Assembly (NCBI GenBank): GCA_003724185.1
Contig: RHGM01000001.1
Location: 620,001 to 684,000 of the forward strand
From: Porphyrobacter sp. IPPAS B-1204
Lineage (GTDB): Bacteria; Pseudomonadota; Alphaproteobacteria; Sphingomonadales; Sphingomonadaceae
Direction: 5' to 3'
Length of the DNA: 64,000 nucleotides
In this document: piece by piece, positions 51,910-60,182 of the stretch
Layout: every line of letters begins with the position of its first letter
How positions within the stretch are numbered: position 1 is the first letter of the stretch
The notes under the pieces: generated by a model
The model's input: only the letters and a program-made list of their open reading frames with translations
The model's database searches: none
What the model was told of the DNA's origin: nothing
Made by a program: the position numbers and the translations under genes

Positions 51910-53409
51910 ATGATCTTTCGTGTCTGCCTGATGCTATGGGCCTTTTGTCTTGCCGTGCCGGCCCATGCCCAAAGCTGGCTGCGGGCTGAAAGCGATCACT
52001 ACATCATCCATGCCCGGCTGGACGAGGCGGAGCTGCGCGGGCTGATGCAGGCTGCCGAGGAATTCGACCGCGTCCTTCACGGGCTCATGCCGGCCGAAAC
52101 ACAGCATGGCCGCAAGCCCGAGCTTTACCTGACCGATGACGCCAGCCGGATCGCCCGCACCGTCAATTTCGGCGCGACGGCGGTGTGCGAAAACCACGCC
52201 GAATTGCCCGCCGCCTATGCCCTTTATGCCCATTCCCCGACCGGGCTGCCCGATGAAGGAGAGATTTTCTACTGCATCAGCCAGTTCCACATCAACAATG
52301 CCTTCTTCCGGCCCAAGCCGATGTGGCTGACCGGCGGGCTGTCGCATTTCTTCGCCACCGCCTACCGCAACGAGGACAACCTGTTCGTGATCGGCGCGCC
52401 CAAGATTATGCGCCGCGTTCGCGGAATCACGCGGGACACGGTGGCGCAGGCGCTCGTCACCCAATCGCGCCACAAGACCGAGGACGAGTACGCCCGCTTC
52501 CTCGATCTCAGCCGTGCGATGGCCAGTCCGCTGCTGGTCGAGGCGCAATTTGCCGGCGTCATGAACCGCTATGTCGATGCCTATGTCTCGGGCCGCAGCA
52601 TGGAGGATGCCGCGCGCGAGCTGGGTGATCTGGACGTCTTCACCGAGCGGCTTGGCAGGCGCCGGTATGTAACCCCGATCCGGCGGGTCAAGGTGGAACC
52701 GCCGTTTGTTGCCGCGGTCGCCGTGCGCCCGATGACCGCGGATGAAATCGCACTGGTCGAAGTGCGGCTGGAACGGCTGCTCGAAACCCGGCGCGATGCC
52801 AGCGCCCGCAAGCTCGCCGCGCTGACCCGCCGTTTTCCGGGCAGCGCGGCAGTGTGGTTCGAATATGCGGCGGCAGAATATGCCCGCGTCCAGTTCAGCG
52901 ATTTCGATGGAAGGCCGATTTTCCGCGGCTTCGGCTTTTCCAATGGCGAGCTGATCGTGATGGCCAATCCCTATTCCGATGCCGAGGCTTGGCGGGCGGT
53001 GAATGCGGCGCTGGCGATTGACCCCGGCCACGCGCAGGCACTGCGGCTGAAGGCGGAGATCATGCTGGCGCGGCTGGTGCGGGCGGGCAATCCCGAAGAT
53101 GATCCGGATTATGACCGGGTGCGCGCCATGCTCGCCCCCCTTGCCCGCGATCCCGAACGCCATCCGCTGGCTGCCGCGCTGTATCACCAATCCTACATCG
53201 AACAGGGCCGCGAACCGCCCGAAGCGGCGTTCCGGCAGCTGGCGCAGGCCTTCATGACCAACCCCGGCGTCGGCGATTTCCGCTATGCCTATGCCACCGC
53301 GCTCAGCCGGCGCGGACAGAAGGGCGAGGCACGCGGGTTGCTGGTCTCTATGCTCAACGATCCCGGCTTTCAGGCCGCCGCGTGGCGTGCGCTGGAGGTG
53401 ACTCAATAG
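51910..53409 (+). CDS. Exported TPR-like protein, tandem copy 2
   Basis: A 499-aa paralog of the preceding gene, aligned along its whole length. The signal peptide spans residues 1-20 (AHA before Gln). The N-terminal domain opens with WLRAESDHYIIHAR, and the C-terminal TPR-like part has an almost identical YSDAEAWRAVNAALAIDPG segment. HExxH is absent here too. It differs mainly in the loop near residues 90-130, which gains a cysteine. ATG 51910 is fixed by the signal peptide and promoter; the frame opens at 51850. Confidence 0.75.
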   Translation: MIFRVCLMLWAFCLAVPAHAQSWLRAESDHYIIHARLDEAELRGLMQAAEEFDRVLHGLMPAETQHGRKPELYLTDDASRIARTVNFGATAVCENHAELPAAYALYAHSPTGLPDEGEIFYCISQFHINNAFFRPKPMWLTGGLSHFFATAYRNEDNLFVIGAPKIMRRVRGITRDTVAQALVTQSRHKTEDEYARFLDLSRAMASPLLVEAQFAGVMNRYVDAYVSGRSMEDAARELGDLDVFTERLGRRRYVTPIRRVKVEPPFVAAVAVRPMTADEIALVEVRLERLLETRRDASARKLAALTRRFPGSAAVWFEYAAAEYARVQFSDFDGRPIFRGFGFSNGELIVMANPYSDAEAWRAVNAALAIDPGHAQALRLKAEIMLARLVRAGNPEDDPDYDRVRAMLAPLARDPERHPLAAALYHQSYIEQGREPPEAAFRQLAQAFMTNPGVGDFRYAYATALSRRGQKGEARGLLVSMLNDPGFQAAAWRALEVTQ

Positions 53410-53444
53410 GCGCAAGGGGGAAACCAAAGCGGGCGCGCTTGCGT

Positions 53445-55013
53445 ATGGCTCCCATGACCCGCCCAATCCTTGTGCCGATCCTCGGCGACCAGCTGTCCCG
53501 CAACCTGTCCAGCCTTGAGGGCCTCGACCCCGCCGCAACGCGCATCCTGATGATGGAAGTGTGGGACGAGGCGACCTACGTCAAACACCACAAGCAGAAG
53601 ATCGTGCTCATTTTTTCGGCAATGCGCCATTTCGCCGAGGAGCTTCGGGCGGAAGGCTGGCAGGTCGATTACGTGACGCTCGATGATCCCGCCAACACCG
53701 GCAGCTTCACCGGCGAAGTCGCCCGCGGTGTGGAACGCCACGCCGCGTCCGAAGTGCGCGTCACCGAAAGCGGCGAATGGCGGGTGCATCAGGCAATGTG
53801 CGAGTGGGAGGGCCGCCTCCCCTGCCCCGTCACCATCCTGCCCGACACCCGCTTCATCGCCACCCACGCCGATTTCCGCACATTCGCCGACGGGCGCAAG
53901 CACCTGACGATGGAGTATTTCTACCGCGAAATGCGCCGCAAGACCGGGCTGCTGATGGAGGGTGACAAGCCCGCGGGCGGCGTCTGGAACCTCGACGCGG
54001 AAAACCGGGAGCCGCCCAAGGAAGGTCTGAAAGCGCCCCCCGCGCCCAAGTTCGCCCCCGATGCCATCACGCAGGAGGTCATCGCTCTGGTCGGCCAGCG
54101 GTTCGCCGACCATTTCGGCGATCTCGAACCTTTCGGCTGGCCCGTCACCCGTGCCGAGGCGCTGGAGGCGGCCGAAGCCTTCTTCGCCCGCCGCCTCACC
54201 CTGTTCGGCCCCTATCAGGACGCGATGGTGCACGGGGAGGACGACATGTATCACTCGATGCTGTCGACCAGCCTCAATTGCGGGTTGCTGGACCCGCTCG
54301 AATTGTGCCGCGCGGCCGAGTATGCCTATAAATCGGGCAGGGCTCCGTTGAACTCCGTAGAGGGCTTCATCCGCCAGATCATCGGGTGGCGCGAATATGT
54401 GCGCGGGTTCTACTGGTACACGATGCCAGGGCTGGCCGATGCCAACGAACTGGGCGCGCACCGGCCCCTGCCCGAATTCTTCTGGACCGGCAAAACCGAT
54501 ATGCGCTGCCTGTCAGACTGCATCCGCACCACGCGGGAAGATGCCCACGCGCACCATATCCAGCGGTTGATGGTGCTCGGCAATTTCTGTCTGATCGCCG
54601 GGATCGATCCGCAAGAGGTCGCGGACTGGTATCTCGCCGTCTATGCCGATGCCTTTGAATGGGTCGAACTGCCCAATGTGGCGGGCATGGTGCTCTATGC
54701 CGATGGCGGCAGGCTGGCGACCAAGCCCTATGCCGCGTCCGGCAATTACATCAACAAGATGAGCAATTATTGCGGTGGTTGCCGTTACAAGGTCGCGCAG
54801 AAGACCGGGCCGAACGCCTGCCCGTTCAACCCGCTCTACTGGCATTTCATGGACAAGAACCGTGCGCGGCTGGAAAGCAACCACCGCATCGGCCGCATCT
54901 TTGCCACCTGGGACCGGATGGGCGAGGCCAAGCAGCGCGAATATCTGGAGAGCGCGGAAAAGTTTCTCGACTCTCTCGTGCCTGCCAGCAAAGGCTGGGC
55001 CAGAACCGAATAG
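53445..55013 (+). CDS. phrB: Iron-sulfur bacterial cryptochrome/photolyase (PhrB, 6-4 type)
   Basis: A 522-aa FeS-BCP photolyase that should repair (6-4) photoproducts using blue light and FAD. The start PILVPILGDQLS and the MRHFAEELRAEGW segment match Agrobacterium PhrB. The four 4Fe-4S ligands are all present at Cys355, Cys443, Cys446 and Cys459, with the same spacing as Cys350, 438, 441 and 454 in PhrB. Start ATG 53445 or 53454. It is followed by a GST gene 14 bases on, and by ada about 1.6 kb further. Confidence 0.93.
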   Translation: MAPMTRPILVPILGDQLSRNLSSLEGLDPAATRILMMEVWDEATYVKHHKQKIVLIFSAMRHFAEELRAEGWQVDYVTLDDPANTGSFTGEVARGVERHAASEVRVTESGEWRVHQAMCEWEGRLPCPVTILPDTRFIATHADFRTFADGRKHLTMEYFYREMRRKTGLLMEGDKPAGGVWNLDAENREPPKEGLKAPPAPKFAPDAITQEVIALVGQRFADHFGDLEPFGWPVTRAEALEAAEAFFARRLTLFGPYQDAMVHGEDDMYHSMLSTSLNCGLLDPLELCRAAEYAYKSGRAPLNSVEGFIRQIIGWREYVRGFYWYTMPGLADANELGAHRPLPEFFWTGKTDMRCLSDCIRTTREDAHAHHIQRLMVLGNFCLIAGIDPQEVADWYLAVYADAFEWVELPNVAGMVLYADGGRLATKPYAASGNYINKMSNYCGGCRYKVAQKTGPNACPFNPLYWHFMDKNRARLESNHRIGRIFATWDRMGEAKQREYLESAEKFLDSLVPASKGWARTE

Positions 55014-55027
55014 AGGGAGCTTGCACC

Positions 55028-55663
55028 ATGCTGACCATCCACCACCTGCGCCTGTCGCAATCCGAACGCATCGTCTGGCTGGCCGAGGAGCTGGGGCTGG
55101 ATTACGAATGCAAGCTCTACACCCGCCGCACCGACAACCGCCTCGCGCCCGATGATTACAAGGCGCTGCACCCGATGGGCATTGCTCCCGTCATCACCGA
55201 CGGTGATCTGGTGCTGGGCGAAAGCGGCGCGATCATGGATTACATCATCGCCAAATATGCGCCCGATACGGCCCTGGTGCCGGGCGTGGATCACCCCGAT
55301 TTTGCCGACCACCTGTTCTACCTCCACTGGGCCAACGCGACCTTCATGACAAACGGCATGATGGCGCTGGTGGCGCAGTTCATGGGCGCGAAGGAACTGC
55401 CCGCATTTGTGGCAGACCGGGTGGCGAAAGGCTGGGCCATCGTCGAAAAGCGGCTGGGCGAGGCGGAGTATTTCGGCGGATCGCAGCTGACCACGGCGGA
55501 CATCATGATGGGCTTCCAGCTGACCACCAGCCGCGCCATGAGCGGCATGGCAATCGACGGGATGCCGAACCTTCAAGCCTATCTGAAGCGGATTGGCGCT
55601 CGCCCCGCGTATCAGGCGGCGATGGCGAAGTGCGAACCGGGAATGCCGCCCAAGCTGGATTGA
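55028..55663 (+). CDS. Glutathione S-transferase family protein
   Basis: A 211-aa GST with the N-terminal thioredoxin-like domain (residues 1-80, with the glutathione-binding GESGAIMDYI near 66-75) and the all-helical C-terminal domain (about 90-205). The start LRLSQSERIVWLAEELG places Ser10 or Ser12 as the likely catalytic residue. The substrate is unknown. It is 14 bases downstream of phrB, with GAGGGAG before the ATG, and probably co-transcribed with it. A longer frame from 54659 lies inside phrB and is rejected. Confidence 0.9.
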   Translation: MLTIHHLRLSQSERIVWLAEELGLDYECKLYTRRTDNRLAPDDYKALHPMGIAPVITDGDLVLGESGAIMDYIIAKYAPDTALVPGVDHPDFADHLFYLHWANATFMTNGMMALVAQFMGAKELPAFVADRVAKGWAIVEKRLGEAEYFGGSQLTTADIMMGFQLTTSRAMSGMAIDGMPNLQAYLKRIGARPAYQAAMAKCEPGMPPKLD

Positions 55664-55756
55664 GAGGCGCGCAGGCCGCGCCCCGTCGCACCAGCGGCGC
55701 AGCCGGTCTTGGCAGATGGAACACCCGGTCCTCGCGTCCGGTTCTGTTGGAAAGCG

Positions 55757-55771
55757 CGCGGATGATCCGCG
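55757..55771. promoter_or_regulatory. 15-bp palindrome upstream of the small membrane gene
   Basis: CGCGGAT and ATCCGCG flank a single central G at 55757-55771, in the 144-bp gap between the GST gene and the small membrane gene. A possible operator; no promoter elements are confidently assigned near it. Confidence 0.3.
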
Positions 55772-55807
55772 TGGCTGCCAACCTGAACCGCACGAGAGGA
55801 TGACACC

Positions 55808-56049
55808 ATGGCCCAGCCCCCCCCCAGCCCAAAGCACCGCAGACCAAATGGCTCTGGGTTGCCATTATCGTCGTCTTCGCGGTGCTTCTGGCGATCATGC
55901 TGTTCAACCCCTCGGGCGACCGTGACGGCTCCATGGATGATCCGGTGGTCATGGACGATCCGGGCGATGGCGTCGGTGTCGGCCAGACCCCGCCCGCCAG
56001 CGGCCCCGCGCCCGAACCCTTCGCGCCGAGAGGTGAGCCGGAGGGGTAA
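55808..56049 (+). pseudogene. Small single-TM protein, out of frame at a 9-C tract
   Basis: The ATG at 55808 (AGAGGA upstream) is followed by GCC CAG and then nine consecutive C bases. Read straight through, the frame gives an unlikely Arg/Ser/Pro-rich product. Adding one C (or removing two) gives a coherent 80-aa protein: a short Pro/Gln/Lys head, a membrane segment (WLWVAIIVVFAVLLAIML), then an acidic, Gly/Pro-rich tail ending at the TAA at 56047-56049. The break is therefore at the homopolymer. It may be a phase-variable switch, a true mutation or a read error. Confidence 0.7.
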
Positions 56050-56069
56050 GAAACCTGTTCACTTCTCCT

Positions 56070-56149
56070 GTCACCCCAGCGAAAGCTGGGGCCCAGGGCG
56101 GCGAGCGCTGCACCGTAGGGCCCTAGGTCCCAGCTTTCGCTGGGGTGAC
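56070..56149. repeat. Twin-hairpin repeat (REP-like)
   Basis: A perfect 21-bp inverted repeat (arms at 56070-56090 and 56129-56149) whose arms are themselves stem-loops: CCCAGC-GAAA-GCTGGG and CCCAGC-TTTC-GCTGGG. It sits between convergent genes and would stop transcription from both. The GTCACCCCAGCGAAAGCTGG motif is a familiar intergenic repeat in sphingomonads and related bacteria. Confidence 0.8.
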
Positions 56150-56160
56150 GCGGAAGCCCC

Positions 56161-56574
56161 TTACTCGCTCTCCAGTGCGGCCCAGCGCCGGTGCCAGCGG
56201 TGGCGCATTTCCCATGCGCCGAACCCCGTGATACCGAGCCCGCCCGCGAGCGTCAGCCAGAACGGGAAACCTGTTGCGCCGCCCAGCAGTGCGGCCGAGG
56301 TGAGCAGCGCCCCCATCACGACAAATAAGATCGCCGGAAGAAGATACTCCAGCTTGTCGCCTGCGCCCATCTGGTTCCAAGGAAGCCAGGGACCAGTCTC
56401 GGCTTTAGGCGAATTCGGGTTGAAGTGCCGATCCAGACTGGCAAGGCTTATGCCGTACATGATGAGCAGCCACCCATCCATCCGGTCGAGCGGCTCCATA
56501 AGATCTAGCAGGGCTATACCGAACAGAAGTCCGACTAGCAGCAGGTTGGCCTTCAGACGGCTCAGAATGCTCAT
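56161..56574 (-). CDS. Small multi-TM membrane protein, unknown
   Basis: A 137-aa protein with hydrophobic segments at about residues 10-25, 35-48, 75-97 and 103-118. An NPNSPKAETGPW loop lies between the second and third. The C-terminus is Arg/Trp-rich (MRHRWHRRW). No family is recognised. It runs away from ada on the same strand, with about 40 bases between its start and the ada stop, so co-transcription is possible. Confidence 0.65.
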   Translation of the reverse strand: MSILSRLKANLLLVGLLFGIALLDLMEPLDRMDGWLLIMYGISLASLDRHFNPNSPKAETGPWLPWNQMGAGDKLEYLLPAILFVVMGALLTSAALLGGATGFPFWLTLAGGLGITGFGAWEMRHRWHRRWAALESE

Positions 56575-56616
56575 GATCTCAGATTATCGCGCACGGTGCA
56601 CCTGAGCAAACGCTAT

Positions 56617-57651
56617 TCATCCCCCCTCCCGCCGCAGCAATTCCGCCTTGATCTCAAGGCCGTAAGCATAGCCCCCCAACGTCCCGTCACTGGCGATCAC
56701 CCGGTGGCAAGGTATCAGTACCGCGACATGGTTCGCCCCGTTCGCCCCGCCAACAGCGCGGCTGGCCTTGGGGTTGCCCAGCGCCGCCGCAAGCTCGCCA
56801 TAAGAGCGCGTTTCGCCATGCGGGATGCGGCGCAGTTCTTCCCAGACGCGTTGCTGGAAGGCGGTGCCCTTCACGTCGAGCGGGATCGCGGCAGAACCCG
56901 GCCCCGGCTGTTCGACCGCTTCCAAAACCTGCGCAAACAGATCGCGGAAATCCTCGCCAGCGGGGACAAGCTGCGCGCGCGGGAAGCGCAAACGCAATTC
57001 CGTCTCGCCCTCTCCAAACGCCAGACAGCAAACGCCCTTGTCTGTCGCTGCGACCAGCATCGGGCCGAGCGAGGTCGGCAGCACCGCCCAATGGATCAGC
57101 CTGCCCGCCCCGCCCCGGCTCCAGTCACTCGCCGTCATTCCCAGCCTGCCTTTCGTGTCTGCATAGAACTGTTTAGGCCCGGTGTAGCCCGCGCTTGCCA
57201 GTGCCTCGGTCACGCCCAGACCCGCGCTCAAGGCGTCCCTGACCCGCTCCTCGCGGCAGGCCTTGGCGAAGGCGGCAGGAGACAGGCCGGTGCTGCGCTT
57301 GAACAGGCGTTGAAAATGCGTGGCGGTGTATCCGGTCAATTCAGCCAGCGCCGCGAGGGACATCGGACCGTTTTCGCGGATCGCGGCAACCGCTGCCAGC
57401 ACGCAGGCCTCTTCGGCGCTTTGGCTATCGGGCGAGCAGCGCTTGCATGGCCTCAGACCCGCCTTGGCCGCCGCTTGGCCCCCCTCATAGAAGCGCACGT
57501 TCTTGCGTAATGGCGCCCGCGCCGGACAGCTTGGGCGGCAATAGATGCCGGTCGAATGAACGCCCGTGACAAAGGCGCCATCGAACCGCCGGTCCTTGAC
57601 CAGCACCGCCTGCCAGCGGTCATCATCAGTTATGTTCACCAAATGTTTCAC
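56617..57651 (-). CDS. ada: Ada, bifunctional methyltransferase and transcription activator
   Basis: Adaptive-response protein of 344 aa. The N-terminal zinc domain has Cys38, Cys42, Cys69 and Cys72 (Cys38 being the methyl-phosphotriester acceptor by E. coli analogy). Then comes an AraC-type HTH (about 95-180) and a C-terminal O6-methylguanine methyltransferase domain with the active-site Cys315 in PCHRV. GTG 57651 aligns exactly with the E. coli start; the in-frame ATG at 57687 adds twelve residues with no counterpart. No ribosome-binding site precedes the GTG. A parS-like site spans the start codon. Confidence 0.92.
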   Translation of the reverse strand: MKHLVNITDDDRWQAVLVKDRRFDGAFVTGVHSTGIYCRPSCPARAPLRKNVRFYEGGQAAAKAGLRPCKRCSPDSQSAEEACVLAAVAAIRENGPMSLAALAELTGYTATHFQRLFKRSTGLSPAAFAKACREERVRDALSAGLGVTEALASAGYTGPKQFYADTKGRLGMTASDWSRGGAGRLIHWAVLPTSLGPMLVAATDKGVCCLAFGEGETELRLRFPRAQLVPAGEDFRDLFAQVLEAVEQPGPGSAAIPLDVKGTAFQQRVWEELRRIPHGETRSYGELAAALGNPKASRAVGGANGANHVAVLIPCHRVIASDGTLGGYAYGLEIKAELLRREGG

Positions 57652-57659
57652 GGGAAACA
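57644..57659. promoter_or_regulatory. Candidate parS site overlapping the ada start codon
   Basis: The 16-mer TGTTTCACGGGAAACA differs from the bacterial parS consensus TGTTTCACGTGAAACA at one position. ParB binding at parS recruits SMC and marks the origin region in many bacteria. The site overlaps the ada GTG. ParAB genes are not in this window. Confidence 0.55.
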
Positions 57660-57720
57660 CTTTGCCACACCCGCAAGTCCCGCGCATCCCGCAAGCTTGC
57701 GCTCAATGTCGCAGGGGCGT

Positions 57721-58377
57721 TCAGCCTGCCGGAGCAATCGAGAGCGCAATGGCGCGAGCGCGGGTCTTGAGCTGGTCAAAGGTCAAGCCCGTGCCCACGA
57801 TGGCATAGGTGTTGATGTTCATGAACTCGCCGTCGATCACGGTCATGCAGATCACGCCGCGCATCGAAACGGTGCCTTGCGCGTTCATCACGTCGCCGGT
57901 CATCGCCATGTAGACGCAGATGTCGTCCTGCCCGGCAAAGCGCGGCACGGCGGTGTCGATCTTGATCTCCTCGCTCGTGCCCTTGGCGACGTCGCGCTCG
58001 GCGTTCTCGATCGCCTCGCCGACGAGCTGCTGGCCGTTTGCGGTCTGGAGTTCGCGCGCAATCAGGGCGAGGAAATCCGCGCGCGGCATCGGCACGGGCT
58101 GCCACTGGCGCGGCGACTTGATGTGGGCATATTCCTGCCCAAAACTGCCGCAGCGGTCGAGCGTGGCGTGGGTGAGGTTCAGCGTGTCGAGCGCGGCAAC
58201 CTTCTCGGCCTGCGCGACATTGGCGTCCGTGGGCAGGCAATATCCTTCCGGGACGGGCAAGGTAAACGCCGTGCTGCCGACGGTGAAGCTGTGTAGCGTC
58301 TCAGCCCGGGCGGAAGCCGCGCTCGTCACCAGACCGAGCGCCGCGCAAGCCAATGCCACATAACGCATACCAATCAT
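57721..58377 (-). CDS. Exported hypothetical protein
   Basis: A 218-aa secreted protein with a signal peptide (about residues 1-25, ARA before Glu). The mature part has four cysteines (PEGYCLPTD near 48, DRCGSFG near 76, DICVYM near 154, GVICMTV near 175), consistent with periplasmic disulfides. I do not recognise a family. ATG 58377 is chosen with GGGGCA upstream; the long frame upstream to 58698 is antisense to the protease gene. It is divergent from the protease operon over 81 bases. Confidence 0.7.
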   Translation of the reverse strand: MIGMRYVALACAALGLVTSAASARAETLHSFTVGSTAFTLPVPEGYCLPTDANVAQAEKVAALDTLNLTHATLDRCGSFGQEYAHIKSPRQWQPVPMPRADFLALIARELQTANGQQLVGEAIENAERDVAKGTSEEIKIDTAVPRFAGQDDICVYMAMTGDVMNAQGTVSMRGVICMTVIDGEFMNINTYAIVGTGLTFDQLKTRARAIALSIAPAG

Positions 58378-58458
58378 TGCTGCCCCCGTGTGCTTTGGGT
58401 AGATCGTCGAACCCGCAAGGATGATCGCAGCTATTCCGGCTAGTTCAAGGAGTTTATC

Positions 58459-60054
58459 GTGACGCATGTGTCCCGCCTGCGGGCCACCCTCCGAACCCGC
58501 CTGATGGCGGCGCTGCTGCTGGCACTGGCCATGCTGGTCCGAGCGATGCCGGCCGCCGCCGACCCCGGCGATGTCGATGCGGCGGCGCGCGGTGTGGTGC
58601 GGGTCGTGCTGATCGGCGAGGAAGGCGGCCAGCCTGCCCCTGTCAGCCACGGCAGCGGCTTTGCCATCAGCCCCACACGAATCGTCACCAACGCCCATAT
58701 CGTCTCAGAGGCCGCGCAGGACGATACCCTGCGGATCGGCATCGTGCCCCCCGAAGGCGCAGGCGGTGCCTTTGCCCGCGTGATCGCCATCAGCCCGCGC
58801 AACGATCTGGCGCTACTGGAGATCGCGCCCGGCAGTCTGCGCCTGCCCCCTCTGGCGCTGGCGGGCGGGGGCGTCGGCAATCTGGGAGAGGTCGCGGCGG
58901 TCGGCTATCCGATGAATGTCGATCTGGCGCAGGGCCTTGATATGGCAGATATTTTCCGCGCCCAGCCGCCGGTCAAATCACGCGGATACCTGTCGGGGGA
59001 AAGGCCCAGCCGACAGTTCGACACCATCCTCCACACCGCACCCATCGCCCGCGGCAATTCGGGTGGGCCGCTGCTAGATCCGTGCGGGCGGGTGATCGGG
59101 GTCAACAGCTTCAGCGCGGATTCGAACAGCGGCGAGGCGGAGTTCTATTTTGCCGTAAGCCTGCGCGAACTGCTGCCGTTCCTGCGCAGCAACGGGGTTG
59201 AACCGGCGGTCAACGCCCTGCCCTGCCGCTCGATCGATGAACTGAATGCCGAAGAACGCCAAAGGCTTGAGGCCGAACAATCGCAGGCGCGCGAACGGCT
59301 GGCGCAGCGTTCGGACGAATTGCGCGAGGTGCGCGAAAAGGCCCGGCTGACAGCGCAGATGGAGGTGCTGGGCCAGCGCGAGAATCGCATGGCGCTGGCG
59401 CTGATCGCATTGCTGGCTGCCATCGGTGCTGGCTATGCCGCCGCGATCTGGCGGAGCGACGAAGCGCGCACCGCCCACGCCCGCATCGCGGCAGCGGCCT
59501 CTGCCGCAGCGCTGGTGATCGCGGGGCTGCTGTGGGTGACGCGCCCCGGTCTTGCCGAAATCGAGGACCGCGTCGCCGCTGCCGTGGCCAAGGCGGAAGG
59601 GGGCGATGCGCCCGCGCCAGACACGGGGTCCGAAGCTGCTGAGGGCGCGCTGATCTGCACCCTCGTCCCCGATCGCAGCCGGGTGACATCGGCGCGCACC
59701 GATGATGTCGCCTTCGACTGGTCAGCCGATGGCTGCGTCAACGGGCGCACGCAATATGGCCTTGGCACGGGCGGCGAATGGAAGCGGGTGTTCGCCGCGC
59801 AGGACGATGCGGCGGTGGCCATCAACACCTATGACCCTGCCACCCGCACCCTGCGCACCGACCGCTATCTGTTGGGGCAGGAGGCGCTGGCTGCCGCGCG
59901 CGAGGCCCGCTCTGCCTACACGCCGCCCGCCTGCGGGGTGAGCGATGCAGCACGCACCTTGGGCGAGCAGCAATCGGCGCTGATTGCCAAACTGCCCGAA
60001 CGGCCCAACGAACGGCTGGTCTATAATTGCACGGCAAAGGCGGCAGCGAAGTGA
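58459..60054 (+). CDS. Trypsin-like serine protease, membrane-anchored
   Basis: A 531-aa exported protease of the HtrA/trypsin-like fold. A signal segment lies at about residues 14-34. The catalytic triad is visible: His in VTNAHIV (near 78), Asp in RNDLALL (near 115) and Ser in RGNSGGPLL (near 197). A coiled-coil (about 255-300), two membrane helices (about 308-325 and 340-356) and a C-terminal extracytoplasmic domain with paired cysteines follow. No PDZ domain is seen. The GTG start has AAGGAG seven bases upstream. It overlaps the following 43-aa gene by GTGA. Confidence 0.85.
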   Translation: MTHVSRLRATLRTRLMAALLLALAMLVRAMPAAADPGDVDAAARGVVRVVLIGEEGGQPAPVSHGSGFAISPTRIVTNAHIVSEAAQDDTLRIGIVPPEGAGGAFARVIAISPRNDLALLEIAPGSLRLPPLALAGGGVGNLGEVAAVGYPMNVDLAQGLDMADIFRAQPPVKSRGYLSGERPSRQFDTILHTAPIARGNSGGPLLDPCGRVIGVNSFSADSNSGEAEFYFAVSLRELLPFLRSNGVEPAVNALPCRSIDELNAEERQRLEAEQSQARERLAQRSDELREVREKARLTAQMEVLGQRENRMALALIALLAAIGAGYAAAIWRSDEARTAHARIAAAASAAALVIAGLLWVTRPGLAEIEDRVAAAVAKAEGGDAPAPDTGSEAAEGALICTLVPDRSRVTSARTDDVAFDWSADGCVNGRTQYGLGTGGEWKRVFAAQDDAAVAINTYDPATRTLRTDRYLLGQEALAAAREARSAYTPPACGVSDAARTLGEQQSALIAKLPERPNERLVYNCTAKAAAK

Positions 60055-60182
60055 CCAGCCGGACGAAATGGCTGGCCTTGATCGCGCTGGTGCTGGCGCT
60101 GCTGGTCGGCGGGCGGATGGTGTTGCGGTATCTCGACTGGCAGGCGTCAGAGACGGCGCGCTCTTCGGCGGTGGCGAGGTGA
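60051..60182 (+). CDS. 43-aa single-TM peptide in the protease operon
   Basis: A short open frame that reads VTSRTKWLALIALVLALLV-type hydrophobic sequence (one membrane helix at about residues 6-20), then RYLDWQASETARSSAVAR. Its GTG overlaps the protease stop and its TGA overlaps the GTG of the lipoprotein gene. Two exact GTGA junctions in a row are strong evidence that it is translated. Function is unknown; it may assist the membrane-anchored protease. Confidence 0.6.
   Translation: MTSRTKWLALIALVLALLVGGRMVLRYLDWQASETARSSAVAR

Noticed and set aside
54659..55027. GST fused to an upstream domain
   Set aside because: The extra residues are a second frame of phrB; the GST starts at 55028 with its own ribosome-binding site.
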